A stretch of 64,000 nucleotides of DNA from Alteriqipengyuania bathyomarina_B. Its GTDB lineage: Bacteria > Pseudomonadota > Alphaproteobacteria > Sphingomonadales > Sphingomonadaceae. The notes beneath the pieces are model-generated. The model worked only from the letters and a program-made list of their open reading frames with translations, did not search any database and had not been told where the DNA came from. Where the stretch lies: the NCBI RefSeq assembly GCF_038594605.1, contig NZ_JBCFZM010000003.1, positions 496,001-560,000 of the forward strand, given 5' to 3'. A program made the translations under genes and the position numbers. This document shows positions 35,931-44,850 of this stretch, piece after piece. Within the stretch, counting starts at the first letter, position 1. Each line of letters begins with the position of its first letter.

Positions 35931-37997
35931 ATGCAATCACTTTTCATCATGCATATCGCGTTGGGCGGCTGTTTGCGGGGCACGCCACGCTATGGACTGA
36001 CGGAGGATACGGGCGGCCATATCACCTATATCCTGGATGAGGCGAAAGCCATGGCGCGGCGGCGGGACGTAGGCGAGTGCGAGATCGTGACGCGGCTGTT
36101 CGAGGACGATCGGCTCGGAACGATCCACGCGGAACCGAGCGAACGCGTTGCGCCGAAACTCACCATCACGCGGATTGATAGTGGCGACAGGCGCTACCTC
36201 GCCAAGGAGGCGCTGGCCGCGGATCGCGACGCGTTTGCCACGGCGCTGATCGCCGACCTGCATCAGCGCAACCGGTTGCCCGATGCTATCCATGCCCATT
36301 TTGCCGACGCGGCGGATGTCGCCCTGCGCGTGCGCGAGATTTTCGGGATCCCCGTCATCTATACGCCCCACTCGCTCGGCCGTGATAAGCTTGACGCCGG
36401 GTGCGCCGTGTCACCCGGTTTTGCCGATCGGCTGGCGGAGGAAGACCGGGCCATAGCAGGGGCGGATGCGGTGATCGCATCTTCGCGCGATGAGTGTGAG
36501 CGACAGGTCACTTCCTATTCCGGCGCCCGTCCGGAACGGATTTGGCGCGTCCATCCGGGCATTGACCAGACCCGGGCAAGCCTGGTGGACGAACGGGCCG
36601 CAGGCAGCCTGATCGAACCTTTCCTGCGCAATCCCGGCAGGCCGATCATCCTCGCGATCGCGCGCCCTGTTCACAAGAAGAACCTCGCCGGGCTGGTCCA
36701 GGCCTTCGCTGACCACCCTCAGCTGCGCGAAATGGCCAACCTCGTCATCCTGCCCGGACTGCGCACCTCGGTCGAGAGCGGCGAGAGCGAACAGGTCGCT
36801 GTCATGCGCGAACTGGTCGATCTGATCGATGGGCACGACCTGCACGGATCGGTCGCTTACCCCAGGCACCACGACGCGTCAGCCGTACGCGGGCTCTACG
36901 CGCTGGCCGCAAAATCTGGTGGCATCTTCTGCAACCCGGCGATGTTCGAACCGTTCGGGCTGACCATTCTCGAAGCCGCCGTCCATGCGCTTCCCGTGGT
37001 GGCGACCGACCGTGGCGGGCCGAGCGACATCGTGGGTGAGATCGGCCACGGCCTGGTGGTCAACCCGGGCGATCCCCCGGCCCTTGGCGCAAGCCTGCAT
37101 CGTCTGCTGTCGGATCGCGGACTCTACGCCGAATGCGCCCGCAACGCTGCGCGCAAGATCGGCGAGGTCACGTGGGATCGCTACGCCGACCAGTGCATCG
37201 CGATCCTGCGCACGCTGCGCAAGGGCACCACCCGCATGGTGGACATGCCGCGTTCGCGCAGGATCCTGCTCTGCGATATCGACAACACGCTCACCGGGTG
37301 CCGCCGCTCCGCCCGCGAACTCACCGATTACCTGAAGACCCGGCCCGACATTACCTTCGGCATCGCTACCGGGCGCAGTCTACCAGAAGCGCGACGGCTA
37401 CTGCTGGAATGGAACCTGCCAGCGCCCAGCATTCTGATCACCTCCGTCGGCAGTGAAATCTATTGGGACGACGAGCACGGTCTGCGCGCGGACACGGAGT
37501 ACGATGCCAGCATATCAGGAGGATGGAGCACGTCGCGGATCGAGCGGTTGCTGAGCAAGCGCGCGGACGTTCCGCCGCAGCCTCCCATCGAGCAGCGCCG
37601 CTTCAAGCGCAGCTATTTTTGTGAAGATCCCGCCTTGCCGGGGCAGATCGAACGCGACTTGATGCGCGAGAGCCTGCCCGCCAAGGTCATTTACAGCCAT
37701 CACCGCCTGCTCGACATCCTTCCGGCAAGGGCGGGCAAGGGCGAAGCCGCGCGGCATGTGCTCAGGTGCCTCGGACTACCCGACGAATGCCTGATCGTAG
37801 CGGGCGATAGCGGCAATGATGCCGATATGGTTCGGGTATGCCGAAACCCCATCATCGTCGCCAACAGCGAACCTGCTCTGATCGAGCAGGGCCGCGATCA
37901 CGCGGGCGCCTTCATGGCGTCCCGCCCATATTCCGCGGGCGTCCTCGAAGGGTTGCTCGCGCTGACCGAAAAGCACATTTCGAGGAGCGCGGCATGA
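35931..37997 (+). CDS. Bifunctional sucrose-phosphate synthase / sucrose-phosphate phosphatase
   Basis: A 688-residue fusion. Residues ~1-435 form a GT-B glycosyltransferase of family GT4 with sucrose-phosphate-synthase landmarks: TEDTGGHITYILDEAKAMAR, TPHSLGRDKL, RVHPGIDQ, ARPVHKKNLAGLVQAF, and nucleotide-sugar-binding MFEPFGLTILEAAVHALPVV. Residues ~445-688 form a Cof-type HAD phosphatase: nucleophile Asp in LLCDIDNTLTG, GIATGRSLPEA, and GDSGNDADM. Together they make sucrose 6-phosphate from UDP-glucose and fructose 6-phosphate and release sucrose, a compatible solute. ATG 35931 begins the conserved part. The next gene overlaps by ATGA, so this is the head of a three-gene operon. Confidence 0.87.
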   Translation: MQSLFIMHIALGGCLRGTPRYGLTEDTGGHITYILDEAKAMARRRDVGECEIVTRLFEDDRLGTIHAEPSERVAPKLTITRIDSGDRRYLAKEALAADRDAFATALIADLHQRNRLPDAIHAHFADAADVALRVREIFGIPVIYTPHSLGRDKLDAGCAVSPGFADRLAEEDRAIAGADAVIASSRDECERQVTSYSGARPERIWRVHPGIDQTRASLVDERAAGSLIEPFLRNPGRPIILAIARPVHKKNLAGLVQAFADHPQLREMANLVILPGLRTSVESGESEQVAVMRELVDLIDGHDLHGSVAYPRHHDASAVRGLYALAAKSGGIFCNPAMFEPFGLTILEAAVHALPVVATDRGGPSDIVGEIGHGLVVNPGDPPALGASLHRLLSDRGLYAECARNAARKIGEVTWDRYADQCIAILRTLRKGTTRMVDMPRSRRILLCDIDNTLTGCRRSARELTDYLKTRPDITFGIATGRSLPEARRLLLEWNLPAPSILITSVGSEIYWDDEHGLRADTEYDASISGGWSTSRIERLLSKRADVPPQPPIEQRRFKRSYFCEDPALPGQIERDLMRESLPAKVIYSHHRLLDILPARAGKGEAARHVLRCLGLPDECLIVAGDSGNDADMVRVCRNPIIVANSEPALIEQGRDHAGAFMASRPYSAGVLEGLLALTEKHISRSAA

Positions 37998-39151
37998 GCA
38001 TAGAACAGGGGCCCGTCGGGTACTTTGTCCACCACCAGGGCCGCGGCCATGCGGAGCGGGCTGCGGCGATCGCCAACGCGCTCGCGCCGAACCGCCCGGT
38101 GACGCTGTTTTGCGCGCGCGACGACATCTTCCCCGAACTGGCCGGTGGTGTCGAATGTCGGGTGATCCCCTCTCTTTTCGAAGAGGGCAAACCCTCACCG
38201 CCCAGCCTAGCCGAGCTCGAAACCCCCGACACGCTGCATTGCGCCCCGGTCGGATGGCCGCAGATCACCAACGCGATCGCACAGATCGTCGGGTGGTTCG
38301 ACGAGGCACGCCCCACGCTGTTCATCACGGATGTCTCGGCGGAGTTGGGGCAGCTTGCGAGGATCGCATCGGTTCCACACGTTGCGGTACTGCAGCACGG
38401 GCTGCGCGACGATCCCGGTCACGTGGCCGCCTATCGCGGCGCCGCGGCATTGCTCGCCCCGTATGACAGCACGCTCGATCAGCCCAACGAGCCGGGATGG
38501 AAGCGCGCCAAGACGATTCACGCACCCGGCCTTGGCGTGGATACCGCAAGGCTGGGAGACAAGACCGCCGCCAGACGTCGGCTAGGGCTGGCGGATAACA
38601 GGGAATATATCGTGGTCGTGGGCGGCGGCGGCGGTCGCGGTCTGCCCTCGGCACCTCTGACGCTAGGCGCGCGGGCCGAGCCCGACACGCAATGGGTCAC
38701 CCTCGGCAAAATCGAGAGCGAATGGCACGAGACGCCGCCTGCGAACCTGACCCATCTGGGCTGGGTGGAGAACGCAGAGGACTGGATATCGGCGGCGGAC
38801 CGGATCGTGTCGAGCGCGGGGAACACTACGGTCCACCTCGTCGCTGCGGCAGCCAAGCCGTGGATCGTGGTGCCGGAATGGCGCTACTTCGGAGAACAGG
38901 TCTGCAAAGCGGAAGCGCTGGACCGGGCTGGCGCAGCGGCACACGCGCGTATCTGGCCTTCCAGCGCGCAGGAATGGGCCGGGTACTGGCAGGCGGCTTC
39001 GGGAATCGAACCCGAAAACCAGCGCAGGTTGGTCAGCGGGGGAGCGGACCGAAAGGTGGCCGACGAGATCGAAGGCCTGATCGCACGGCTCTGGTCGCAC
39101 GACCGACCTCCCTCGGCCATCCGGGCAACCTCCGGAGCCAGCACGCAGTGA
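37994..39151 (+). CDS. GT-B glycosyltransferase, MurG/GT28-like
   Basis: A 385-residue protein starting at ATG 37994 inside the upstream stop (ATGA). The N-terminal Rossmann domain opens with GYFVHHQGRGHAERAAAIAN, like GT28 and related glycosyltransferases that act on a lipid or sugar acceptor. The C-terminal domain has EYIVVVGGGGGRGLPS, THLGWVENAEDWISAADRIVSSAGNTTVHLVAAAAKP (nucleotide-sugar pocket) and VVPEWRYFGEQ. It has no membrane helix. Its place between sucrose-phosphate synthase and a GT2 suggests it adds a sugar in the same pathway; donor and acceptor cannot be read. Confidence 0.75.
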   Translation: MSIEQGPVGYFVHHQGRGHAERAAAIANALAPNRPVTLFCARDDIFPELAGGVECRVIPSLFEEGKPSPPSLAELETPDTLHCAPVGWPQITNAIAQIVGWFDEARPTLFITDVSAELGQLARIASVPHVAVLQHGLRDDPGHVAAYRGAAALLAPYDSTLDQPNEPGWKRAKTIHAPGLGVDTARLGDKTAARRRLGLADNREYIVVVGGGGGRGLPSAPLTLGARAEPDTQWVTLGKIESEWHETPPANLTHLGWVENAEDWISAADRIVSSAGNTTVHLVAAAAKPWIVVPEWRYFGEQVCKAEALDRAGAAAHARIWPSSAQEWAGYWQAASGIEPENQRRLVSGGADRKVADEIEGLIARLWSHDRPPSAIRATSGASTQ

Positions 39152-40101
39152 GCATTTCGGTCTGCACGCTCGCCTTCGGGCGCGAAGAGCATCTCGCCAA
39201 TCTCGTGCGGGGGCTGTGTGCCAGTACGCGCTTGCCCGACGAGCTCGTGATCGCCGTCATGCAGAGTGCGCCCTTCCGGCTGCCCGATGCGCCTTTTCCC
39301 GTCAGGCAGATCATGCTGGGCGCGGATGGCATACCGCTGGCGGCAGGGCGAAACCGAGCGGCTGCCGAAGCCAGGGGCGACCTGCTGGTGTTTCTCGATG
39401 TGGACTGCATCCCTGCTTCGCGCTGCGTCGAAGACTATGCGCGCCACGCCGAGAGCCTAGGCGGGTTGCTGATGGGCGAGGTCGCCTACCTGCCCGATGG
39501 AGCCGCCATGCCCGGGATAGACGAGGCCCGGTTCGAGCAGGTCGGGGTAAAACACTCCGAACGCGCCGGAGCGCCCAAAGGCACGCATGCTCTTTGCAGC
39601 GACTATCGCTGTTTCTGGTCGCTCAACTTCGCAATGACGAAAGAGAGCTTCACGCGGACCGGCGGTTTCGACGAGAGGTTCGTCGGATATGGCGGCGAAG
39701 ATACCGACTTCGGTCGCACCGTGGCGACACATGAGCTGCCGATATGGTGGGTTCTCGGCGCGAAAGCCTTTCACCAGTATCACCCCCATCACATGCCGCC
39801 GGTGCACCATCTCGACAGCGTGCTCGCGAATGCACGTCGGTTCGCTGCGAAGTGGGGGGAGCCGACGATGCAGCACTGGCTTCGCGCTTTCGTCCTGATG
39901 GGTCTGGTGGAACGAGCCGGTGACGGGTGGCGTAAGCTGCGCGAGCCTGACGAAAGCGACCTCGAACTGACCCGTCAGCAAGAAAGTGCTCCCTATGCGA
40001 GCAGCGCTACCGTGCTCGACTGGCTGGAGGCCCGCGCAGCCTCGCCGGACGCGGACGGCGGCCCGGAAGCCACCCCTGCACCGGCGATCGCGAGCGCGTA
40101 G
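39148..40101 (+). CDS. GT2-family (GT-A) glycosyltransferase
   Basis: A 317-residue protein beginning with GTG 39148 that overlaps the upstream stop (GTGA). A GT-A fold: ISVCTLAFGREEHLANLVRG, RNRAAAEARGDLLVFLDVDCIP (DxD-type metal motif), MTKESFTRTGGFDERFVGYGGEDTDFG (acceptor/catalytic ED motif) and FHQYHPHHMPPVHHLDSVLANA. This C-terminal ED-x-D layout is found in GT2/GT27-type enzymes that build glycans or glycosylate small molecules. The last 36 codons overlap the convergent GT4 gene (39993-40101) and are of low complexity (Ala, Pro and Asp rich). Confidence 0.78.
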   Translation: MSISVCTLAFGREEHLANLVRGLCASTRLPDELVIAVMQSAPFRLPDAPFPVRQIMLGADGIPLAAGRNRAAAEARGDLLVFLDVDCIPASRCVEDYARHAESLGGLLMGEVAYLPDGAAMPGIDEARFEQVGVKHSERAGAPKGTHALCSDYRCFWSLNFAMTKESFTRTGGFDERFVGYGGEDTDFGRTVATHELPIWWVLGAKAFHQYHPHHMPPVHHLDSVLANARRFAAKWGEPTMQHWLRAFVLMGLVERAGDGWRKLREPDESDLELTRQQESAPYASSATVLDWLEARAASPDADGGPEATPAPAIASA

Positions 40102-41129
40102 ATCGCTTCGTAGCGCTCGATCATCCGTCCGACGGAGAAATGTGTGCGCACCCTCTCGCGGCAGGGCGCTCCATCAAGGTCGTCGGCTGTCGCCATTGTG
40201 CGGGCGAGCGCTGCGACGTTTCCAGCAGAAACAAGTTGCCCGCAGTCGCCGAGCACTTCGCGCATCGCGCCACGATCGAAGGCGATGACCGGAACGCCCG
40301 CCGCCATCGCCTCCGCCGCGACGAGGCCAAAGGGTTCGTCCCAAATGGGCGTGACTACTGCCGCCCGGGCCTGCGCGACCATCGCGGCCAACGCACTACC
40401 GGCCAAATGGCCTTCGTAGGTTATACGGTGGTCGAGGAATGGCTCGACATCGTCCTCGAAATAGGGTCGGTCCTCGATGGTGCCTACGATCTTCAGCCTA
40501 ACCCCCGCGATCCTGGCGGCAGCCACGGTCTCGCGCAGGCCTTTGGTCGGAGTTATTCGCCCGAACCAGAGGAGGTACTCGGAGCGCACGGGTGCTTCGT
40601 GCCAATCGTCCAGCGCAATGCCGTTCGGCACAACGTGCATGTTGTCGCCCGCACGCCCGCTCCACAGCTGACGCTGGTGGTTCGATGTCACGGTGAAGTG
40701 CGAGGAGTGCGAATTGCGGGCCCGCGCCACCGCAGCGCTCATCGTGGCGAAGGGTGGAACGTGTTGGGACGTGACGATGGGATGGCCGCTGGCCAAACCC
40801 CACTCGATCATCGCTGGCGAAAGCGAATTGTTGTGCACGATATCGAATGAACCGTGCTCGATCTCCCGTTGCGCCCGGCCAAAAGCTTCGTCCTGAAAGT
40901 TCTGCAGCCGACCCGATCCATGCCAGTCACGCCAAGGTAGACAGGTCTCGTAGGGGACATCGCAGATAGGATAAAGCTGGCGCGCATCGCTGCCGGGCGC
41001 AGCGAACAAGGTAACGTCATGCCCGCGCCGTTCGAGCGCACTCGTCAGTTGATGACAGTGGGACTCCATACCGCCCATGAAAGGCGCGGAGATGGGGTGG
41101 CGTATGTGACCGACGACGGCGATTTTCAC
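39993..41129 (-). CDS. GT4-family glycosyltransferase
   Basis: A 378-residue GT-B enzyme: MKIAVVGHIRHPISAPFMGGMESHCHQLTSALERRGHDVTLF, VVPNGIALDDW, LLWFGRITPTKGLRETVAAA, and the retaining-GT4 block IWDEPFGLVAAEAMAAGVPVIAFDRGAMREV. GT4 enzymes use nucleotide sugars to glycosylate lipids or small acceptors. Its last ~36 residues (Ala/Ser/Pro rich) overlap, on the opposite strand, the tail of the GT2 gene over 109 bases. It is transcribed toward the sucrose operon, and its start is 151 bases from the divergent Crp-family gene. Confidence 0.82.
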   Translation of the reverse strand: MKIAVVGHIRHPISAPFMGGMESHCHQLTSALERRGHDVTLFAAPGSDARQLYPICDVPYETCLPWRDWHGSGRLQNFQDEAFGRAQREIEHGSFDIVHNNSLSPAMIEWGLASGHPIVTSQHVPPFATMSAAVARARNSHSSHFTVTSNHQRQLWSGRAGDNMHVVPNGIALDDWHEAPVRSEYLLWFGRITPTKGLRETVAAARIAGVRLKIVGTIEDRPYFEDDVEPFLDHRITYEGHLAGSALAAMVAQARAAVVTPIWDEPFGLVAAEAMAAGVPVIAFDRGAMREVLGDCGQLVSAGNVAALARTMATADDLDGAPCRERVRTHFSVGRMIERYEAIYALAIAGAGVASGPPSASGEAARASSQSSTVALLA

Positions 41130-41225
41130 GGGCAGACCTCAGCGGCGGAGAGATTATCCCAACCAGAACCGCCGGCCTTCCGACTTGGGCCCACAGACGG
41201 ACAAAAGTTAACCTGTGTGGGAGTT

Positions 41226-41250
41226 GGAACGCGCTGCGCGAACGCGCGTA
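41226..41250 (+). promoter_or_regulatory. EcfG-like general-stress promoter before the Crp-family gene
   Basis: GGAAC at 41226-41230, 16 bases, then CGTA at 41247-41250. This is one base from the alphaproteobacterial EcfG consensus (GGAAC - 16/17 - CGTT). The gene start is 10-31 bases downstream, a short leader. Confidence 0.4.
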
Positions 41251-41280
41251 AAACACGCCATGAGGGATGACAGGGGTACG

Positions 41281-42069
41281 ATGCGCGAAGAGCTCGCGCA
41301 GTTTCCAATGACCGGGCGGTTTCTGGCAAGCCGCCTGCGTCATGCCATGACCGCGCTGGAGAAGGAGCTTCTCGAAAGCCTGGTCGATGACGTGCGTGAG
41401 ACGAACGGGTACACGAAAATTCTCTCGCGGGGTGATTTCTGCGAATACTCCACCATCCTGATCAAAGGCTTCATGACCCGCGTCATCGAAGATGAAACCG
41501 ACCGCAGTATCGTCGGCTTGCAGGTGCCCGGTGACTTCGTCGATCTGCACGGATTTGCGCTCAAGCGCCTCGATCATGACCTTTGCGCACTTGGCTACAC
41601 GCAATTCGGGATCGTCCCGCACGAGCGCCTGCGCGATGTGCTCGAGAACGAGCCGCATCTGGCGCGGCTGTTCTGGTTCGGAACCCTGCTGGATGCATCG
41701 ATCCATCGGGAGTGGCTGTCAAAGATGGCCAGGTTGCGCGCGGTGGGCCGGATTGCGCATGTCATTACCGAGCTCTGGTATCGCCTGCGCATGGTTGGAT
41801 TGGGCAACTCGTCCGGCTTCACCACTCCGTTCACCCAAGTGGATCTGGCTCATATTTGCGGGTTATCGGAAATCCACGTCAACCGCTCGGTCCGCGATTT
41901 GCGCGAGGGCGAAGTGGTCGACTTCCGTCGCGGAAGAATAACGATCCTCAATGCCGATCGCCTGAAGGAAATGGCGCGGTTCAACCCAGCCTACCTCTAC
42001 GGCGAAGGTGGGCTCGAGGTCGGTTCGGCGCTAAACAAGGAAGCGGGCGAACGGCAAATGGCAAAGTGA
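41281..42069 (+). CDS. Crp/Fnr-family transcriptional regulator
   Basis: A 262-residue protein. The N-terminal cyclic-nucleotide-binding-like beta-roll (~20-125: YTKILSRGDFCEYSTILIKGFMTRVIED, SIVGLQVPGDFVDLHGFAL) lacks the cysteine set of Fnr and an obvious cAMP-binding RS motif. The C-terminal winged helix (~165-235) has TPFTQVDLAHICGLSEIHVNRSVRDLREGEVVDFRRGRITI. The type is the sphingomonad Crp/Fnr group, usually tied to stress and surface functions. The start could be 41281 or the in-frame ATG at 41260. It overlaps the sulfotransferase gene by GTGA, so the two are co-expressed. Confidence 0.85.
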   Translation: MREELAQFPMTGRFLASRLRHAMTALEKELLESLVDDVRETNGYTKILSRGDFCEYSTILIKGFMTRVIEDETDRSIVGLQVPGDFVDLHGFALKRLDHDLCALGYTQFGIVPHERLRDVLENEPHLARLFWFGTLLDASIHREWLSKMARLRAVGRIAHVITELWYRLRMVGLGNSSGFTTPFTQVDLAHICGLSEIHVNRSVRDLREGEVVDFRRGRITILNADRLKEMARFNPAYLYGEGGLEVGSALNKEAGERQMAK

Positions 42070-42866
42070 GCATCTATCCGGGCCGTTACGTCTTCGTGGC
42101 GGGACTTCATCGGACCGGGACGAGCCTGCTGGCGCGATTGCTCGCCGAGCATTCGGACATTGCGACCATCGAGAACGCGCCCGTTCCGGAAAACGAAGGA
42201 TGTTATCTTCAGGGTGCCATACCGCATACCGCTCTCCACGGACGACCCGGTCACTTTGCGACCGACCCTGCGCAGCATTTGATAGAGGGGTGCGCGTTCG
42301 ATACGCGCGAGACCAAGCAGCGCATCGAGTTAGACTGGGCCCGTTGGTTCAGCGGAGGCTCCACCTGGCGGGCCGAAAAATCGCCCGTCAACCTTACGCG
42401 CATGCGATTATACCAGCAGCTGTTCCCGACCTGCCAGTTCATCATCATTCTGCGCCATCCCGCGGTCATGGCGGCTGCATTGGCTAAATGGGTGGTCGAT
42501 GACGCGTCCGAGTTGATAGACTACGGGCTCGACGCGTACGATATCGTCGCTCAGGATTTGCCCTACCTGCATTCGGCATTGGTGATCCGGTACGAGGATT
42601 TCGTGGCACGCGACCTGCGGCCTGAGCTGTTCGGTTTCCTCGGTCTCGATCCCGGCGCACCGACAGCGGTCGCACTGCGCGATGGTAACGCAGATTACGA
42701 TGACCTTCCCCGCATGAGCCAGAGCCAGATCGAACGGGCGAGCCGATGGGGCTATGGAGCGGACGGAGCAGCGTCGCCTTTCGAGCCGATCGTACGCCAT
42801 CCTTTACGCGCGATCCGGGAAGCGACCATCCGGGCGTTGGCCCGGCAGCCGTTCCGTTTGGCCTAG
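42066..42866 (+). CDS. Sulfotransferase (PAPS-dependent type)
   Basis: A 266-residue protein from GTG 42066 (GTGA overlap with the regulator). The 5'-phosphosulfate loop is YVFVAGLHRTGTSLLARLLAEH, and the 3'-phosphate site is FIIILRHPAVMAAALAKW; LVIRYEDFVARDLRPELFGFLGL is also typical of the family. It would move sulfate from PAPS to a hydroxyl of a sugar, lipid or peptide. No transmembrane helix. With four glycosyltransferases nearby, a sugar or glycolipid acceptor is plausible. Its stop overlaps the stop of the convergent SDR gene within CTAG. Confidence 0.8.
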   Translation: MSIYPGRYVFVAGLHRTGTSLLARLLAEHSDIATIENAPVPENEGCYLQGAIPHTALHGRPGHFATDPAQHLIEGCAFDTRETKQRIELDWARWFSGGSTWRAEKSPVNLTRMRLYQQLFPTCQFIIILRHPAVMAAALAKWVVDDASELIDYGLDAYDIVAQDLPYLHSALVIRYEDFVARDLRPELFGFLGLDPGAPTAVALRDGNADYDDLPRMSQSQIERASRWGYGADGAASPFEPIVRHPLRAIREATIRALARQPFRLA

Positions 42867-43660
42867 GCCGCGTGTCGAGGCTTCGCCAGCCGCTCGTGCA
42901 TCTTCGCTACAAGTTCGTCCGGCAGGATATCTGCGAACGTATCCTGCAGCTTGTTCATGAAGCCGCTGACTTCCTGAGTTTCGCCCTTGAGAAGCGCCTC
43001 GTAACCATCGCGCGCGACCTTGGCCGGGTCCGCCTTTTTCGACTGGCCAAGCCCCGTGTTCTCCATATCCGCGCGCTCGAAAAAGCGCGTTTCGGTGATC
43101 CCGGGCAGGAGGCACGTAATCACCACCGGAGTCACCTTCAGTTCGTTGGCGAGACCAACGCAGAAGTTGTCGATGAACGCCTTGGTCGCATTATATACCA
43201 GGTTGAACGGGCCGGGCATGCTCCCGGCGATGGAACCGGTCACAAGAATGCGGCCCTCCTCGCGCAGGACCATACGGCCACCGATCTTGTGGATCAGCGA
43301 AATTGTCCCGGTGATGTTGGTATCGATCGTGGTTTTGACATCGCTCCACGAATGGCCGAGGAAAGCGCCGCCCTGGCCCTGGCCCGCATTGGCCATAAGC
43401 ACGTCGACCGGGCGATCGCCGATCGTGTTCATCAACTCATCGACACCGCTCTCGGTGGAAAGGTCCGTCTCGAGATACTCGACCGAGGCAGCGCCGCATT
43501 CGCGTACGGCACCGGCGGCGGAGGCCAGATCGCGATCCGCCACCAGCAGCAGGTCGCATCCGTCCTTCGCCGCAAGCTTCGCCAATTCGAGCCCGATGCC
43601 GCTGGAGGCGCCGGTCACGATGCACAGGCCAGAAAGTCTTTCGACCGGGTTCTTGCTCAT
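42863..43660 (-). CDS. Short-chain dehydrogenase/reductase
   Basis: A 265-residue classical SDR: cofactor motif VTGASSGIGLELAKLAAK, DLSTESGVDEL, ANAGQGQGGAF (NAG), GSIAGSMPG, catalytic NLVYNATKAFIDNFC (Tyr-x-x-x-Lys), and LLPGITETRFFERA. The C-terminal ~50 residues (VARDGYEALLKGETQEVSGFMNKLQD) are the form seen in stress-operon SDRs of sphingomonads. The substrate is unknown. The ATG at 43660 overlaps the upstream dehydrogenase stop (ATGA), making it the last gene of the katE-containing minus-strand unit. Confidence 0.85.
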   Translation of the reverse strand: MSKNPVERLSGLCIVTGASSGIGLELAKLAAKDGCDLLLVADRDLASAAGAVRECGAASVEYLETDLSTESGVDELMNTIGDRPVDVLMANAGQGQGGAFLGHSWSDVKTTIDTNITGTISLIHKIGGRMVLREEGRILVTGSIAGSMPGPFNLVYNATKAFIDNFCVGLANELKVTPVVITCLLPGITETRFFERADMENTGLGQSKKADPAKVARDGYEALLKGETQEVSGFMNKLQDTFADILPDELVAKMHERLAKPRHAA

Positions 43661-44850
43661 GCTGCCGCCCCTTTCTCCATCCCGGGCTTCAGAATAACCT
43701 TGGTCCAGCTGTCCTGTTGTTCGCGGAAGTTCTTGTAGCCGCGCGCGGCTTCTTCCAGCGGCAGCCGGTGCGAGATAAGCCACGTGGTATCGAGCGTGCC
43801 GTCCTCGATTTTCTCAAGCAGCGGCTTGGTGTAGCGCTGCACGTGGGTCTGGCCCGAATTGACCTTCAGCCCCTTTTCCATCAGCGCGCCTAGCGGAAAC
43901 TTGTCGGTCATCCCACCGAACACGCCGGGGATCGAGACGCGCCCGCCGGGCCGAACCGCCAAGATCGCCTGCTTGAGCGCAGCGGCGCGGTCTGCGCCCA
44001 TGCCGACGGTCTGCTTGACCATATCGAGCATATTGTCGACCGCGAAGCCGTGCGATTCCATGCCGACCGCGTCGATCACGGCATCGACGCCGATGCCGCC
44101 CGACATTTCCATCAATGCCTCGCGCACCTCGGTCTTGCGGAAATCGATGACTTCCGCGCCCATTTGCTTGGCGAGCTCCAGCCGGTGCGGATAGTGATCG
44201 ATCGCGATAACCTTGCTCGCGCCCATGACGATGGCGGACTGGATGGAAAAGAGCCCCACCGGGCCGCAGCCCCACACCGCGACCGTATCGTCAGGCTGGA
44301 TATCCGCATTCTCGGCCGCCATCCAGCCGGTCGGCAGGATGTCGGACAGGAACAGCACCTGATCGTCGTCGAGGTGATCGGGAATGACGATTGGGCCGAC
44401 GTCGGAAAAGGGCACGCGGGCATATTCGGCCTGCCCACCTGAATAGCCGCCGGTGAGGTGCGAGTATCCGAACAGCGCGGACATCGGATGGCCATAGAGC
44501 GTGGCCGACATATCCTGCTTTTCCGCCGGGTTCGAATTCTCGCAGGCGGAATATTGCTGGATTTTGCAGTGAAAGCATCCGCCACAGCTGATCGTGAAGG
44601 GTACGACCACGCGTTGGCCCTTCTTTAGCGTGCTGTCCTTGCCGGTTTCCACGACTTCACCCATGAACTCATGTCCCAGGACATCGCCGGGCAATACCCC
44701 GGGGATTACGCCATCATAAAGATGCAGGTCGGAACCACAGATCGCGGTCGAGGTAATCTTCAGGATCGCGTCGCGCGGGTTGATGATTTCGGGGTCGGGG
44801 ACCGAGTCGACGCGAACATCGTGCGTTCCCTGCCAGGTTAGTGCGCGCAT
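43657..44850 (-). CDS. Zinc-dependent alcohol/formaldehyde dehydrogenase-like protein (MDR family)
   Basis: A 397-residue MDR protein: catalytic zinc ligands in TAICGSDLHLYDG and GHEFMGEVVE, structural zinc cysteines in CGGCFHCKIQQYSACE, cofactor site VAVWGCGPVGLFSIQSAIVMGA, and AIDHYPHRLELAKQMGAEVIDF. The closest type is the glutathione-independent formaldehyde dehydrogenase-like group (FdhA/ThreoDH-like) common in stress operons. It would oxidise an alcohol or aldehyde with NAD. It abuts the SRPBCC gene (TAATG junction) and overlaps the SDR gene. Its start is well fixed by the family's MRAL-x-W opening. Confidence 0.87.
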   Translation of the reverse strand: MRALTWQGTHDVRVDSVPDPEIINPRDAILKITSTAICGSDLHLYDGVIPGVLPGDVLGHEFMGEVVETGKDSTLKKGQRVVVPFTISCGGCFHCKIQQYSACENSNPAEKQDMSATLYGHPMSALFGYSHLTGGYSGGQAEYARVPFSDVGPIVIPDHLDDDQVLFLSDILPTGWMAAENADIQPDDTVAVWGCGPVGLFSIQSAIVMGASKVIAIDHYPHRLELAKQMGAEVIDFRKTEVREALMEMSGGIGVDAVIDAVGMESHGFAVDNMLDMVKQTVGMGADRAAALKQAILAVRPGGRVSIPGVFGGMTDKFPLGALMEKGLKVNSGQTHVQRYTKPLLEKIEDGTLDTTWLISHRLPLEEAARGYKNFREQQDSWTKVILKPGMEKGAAA

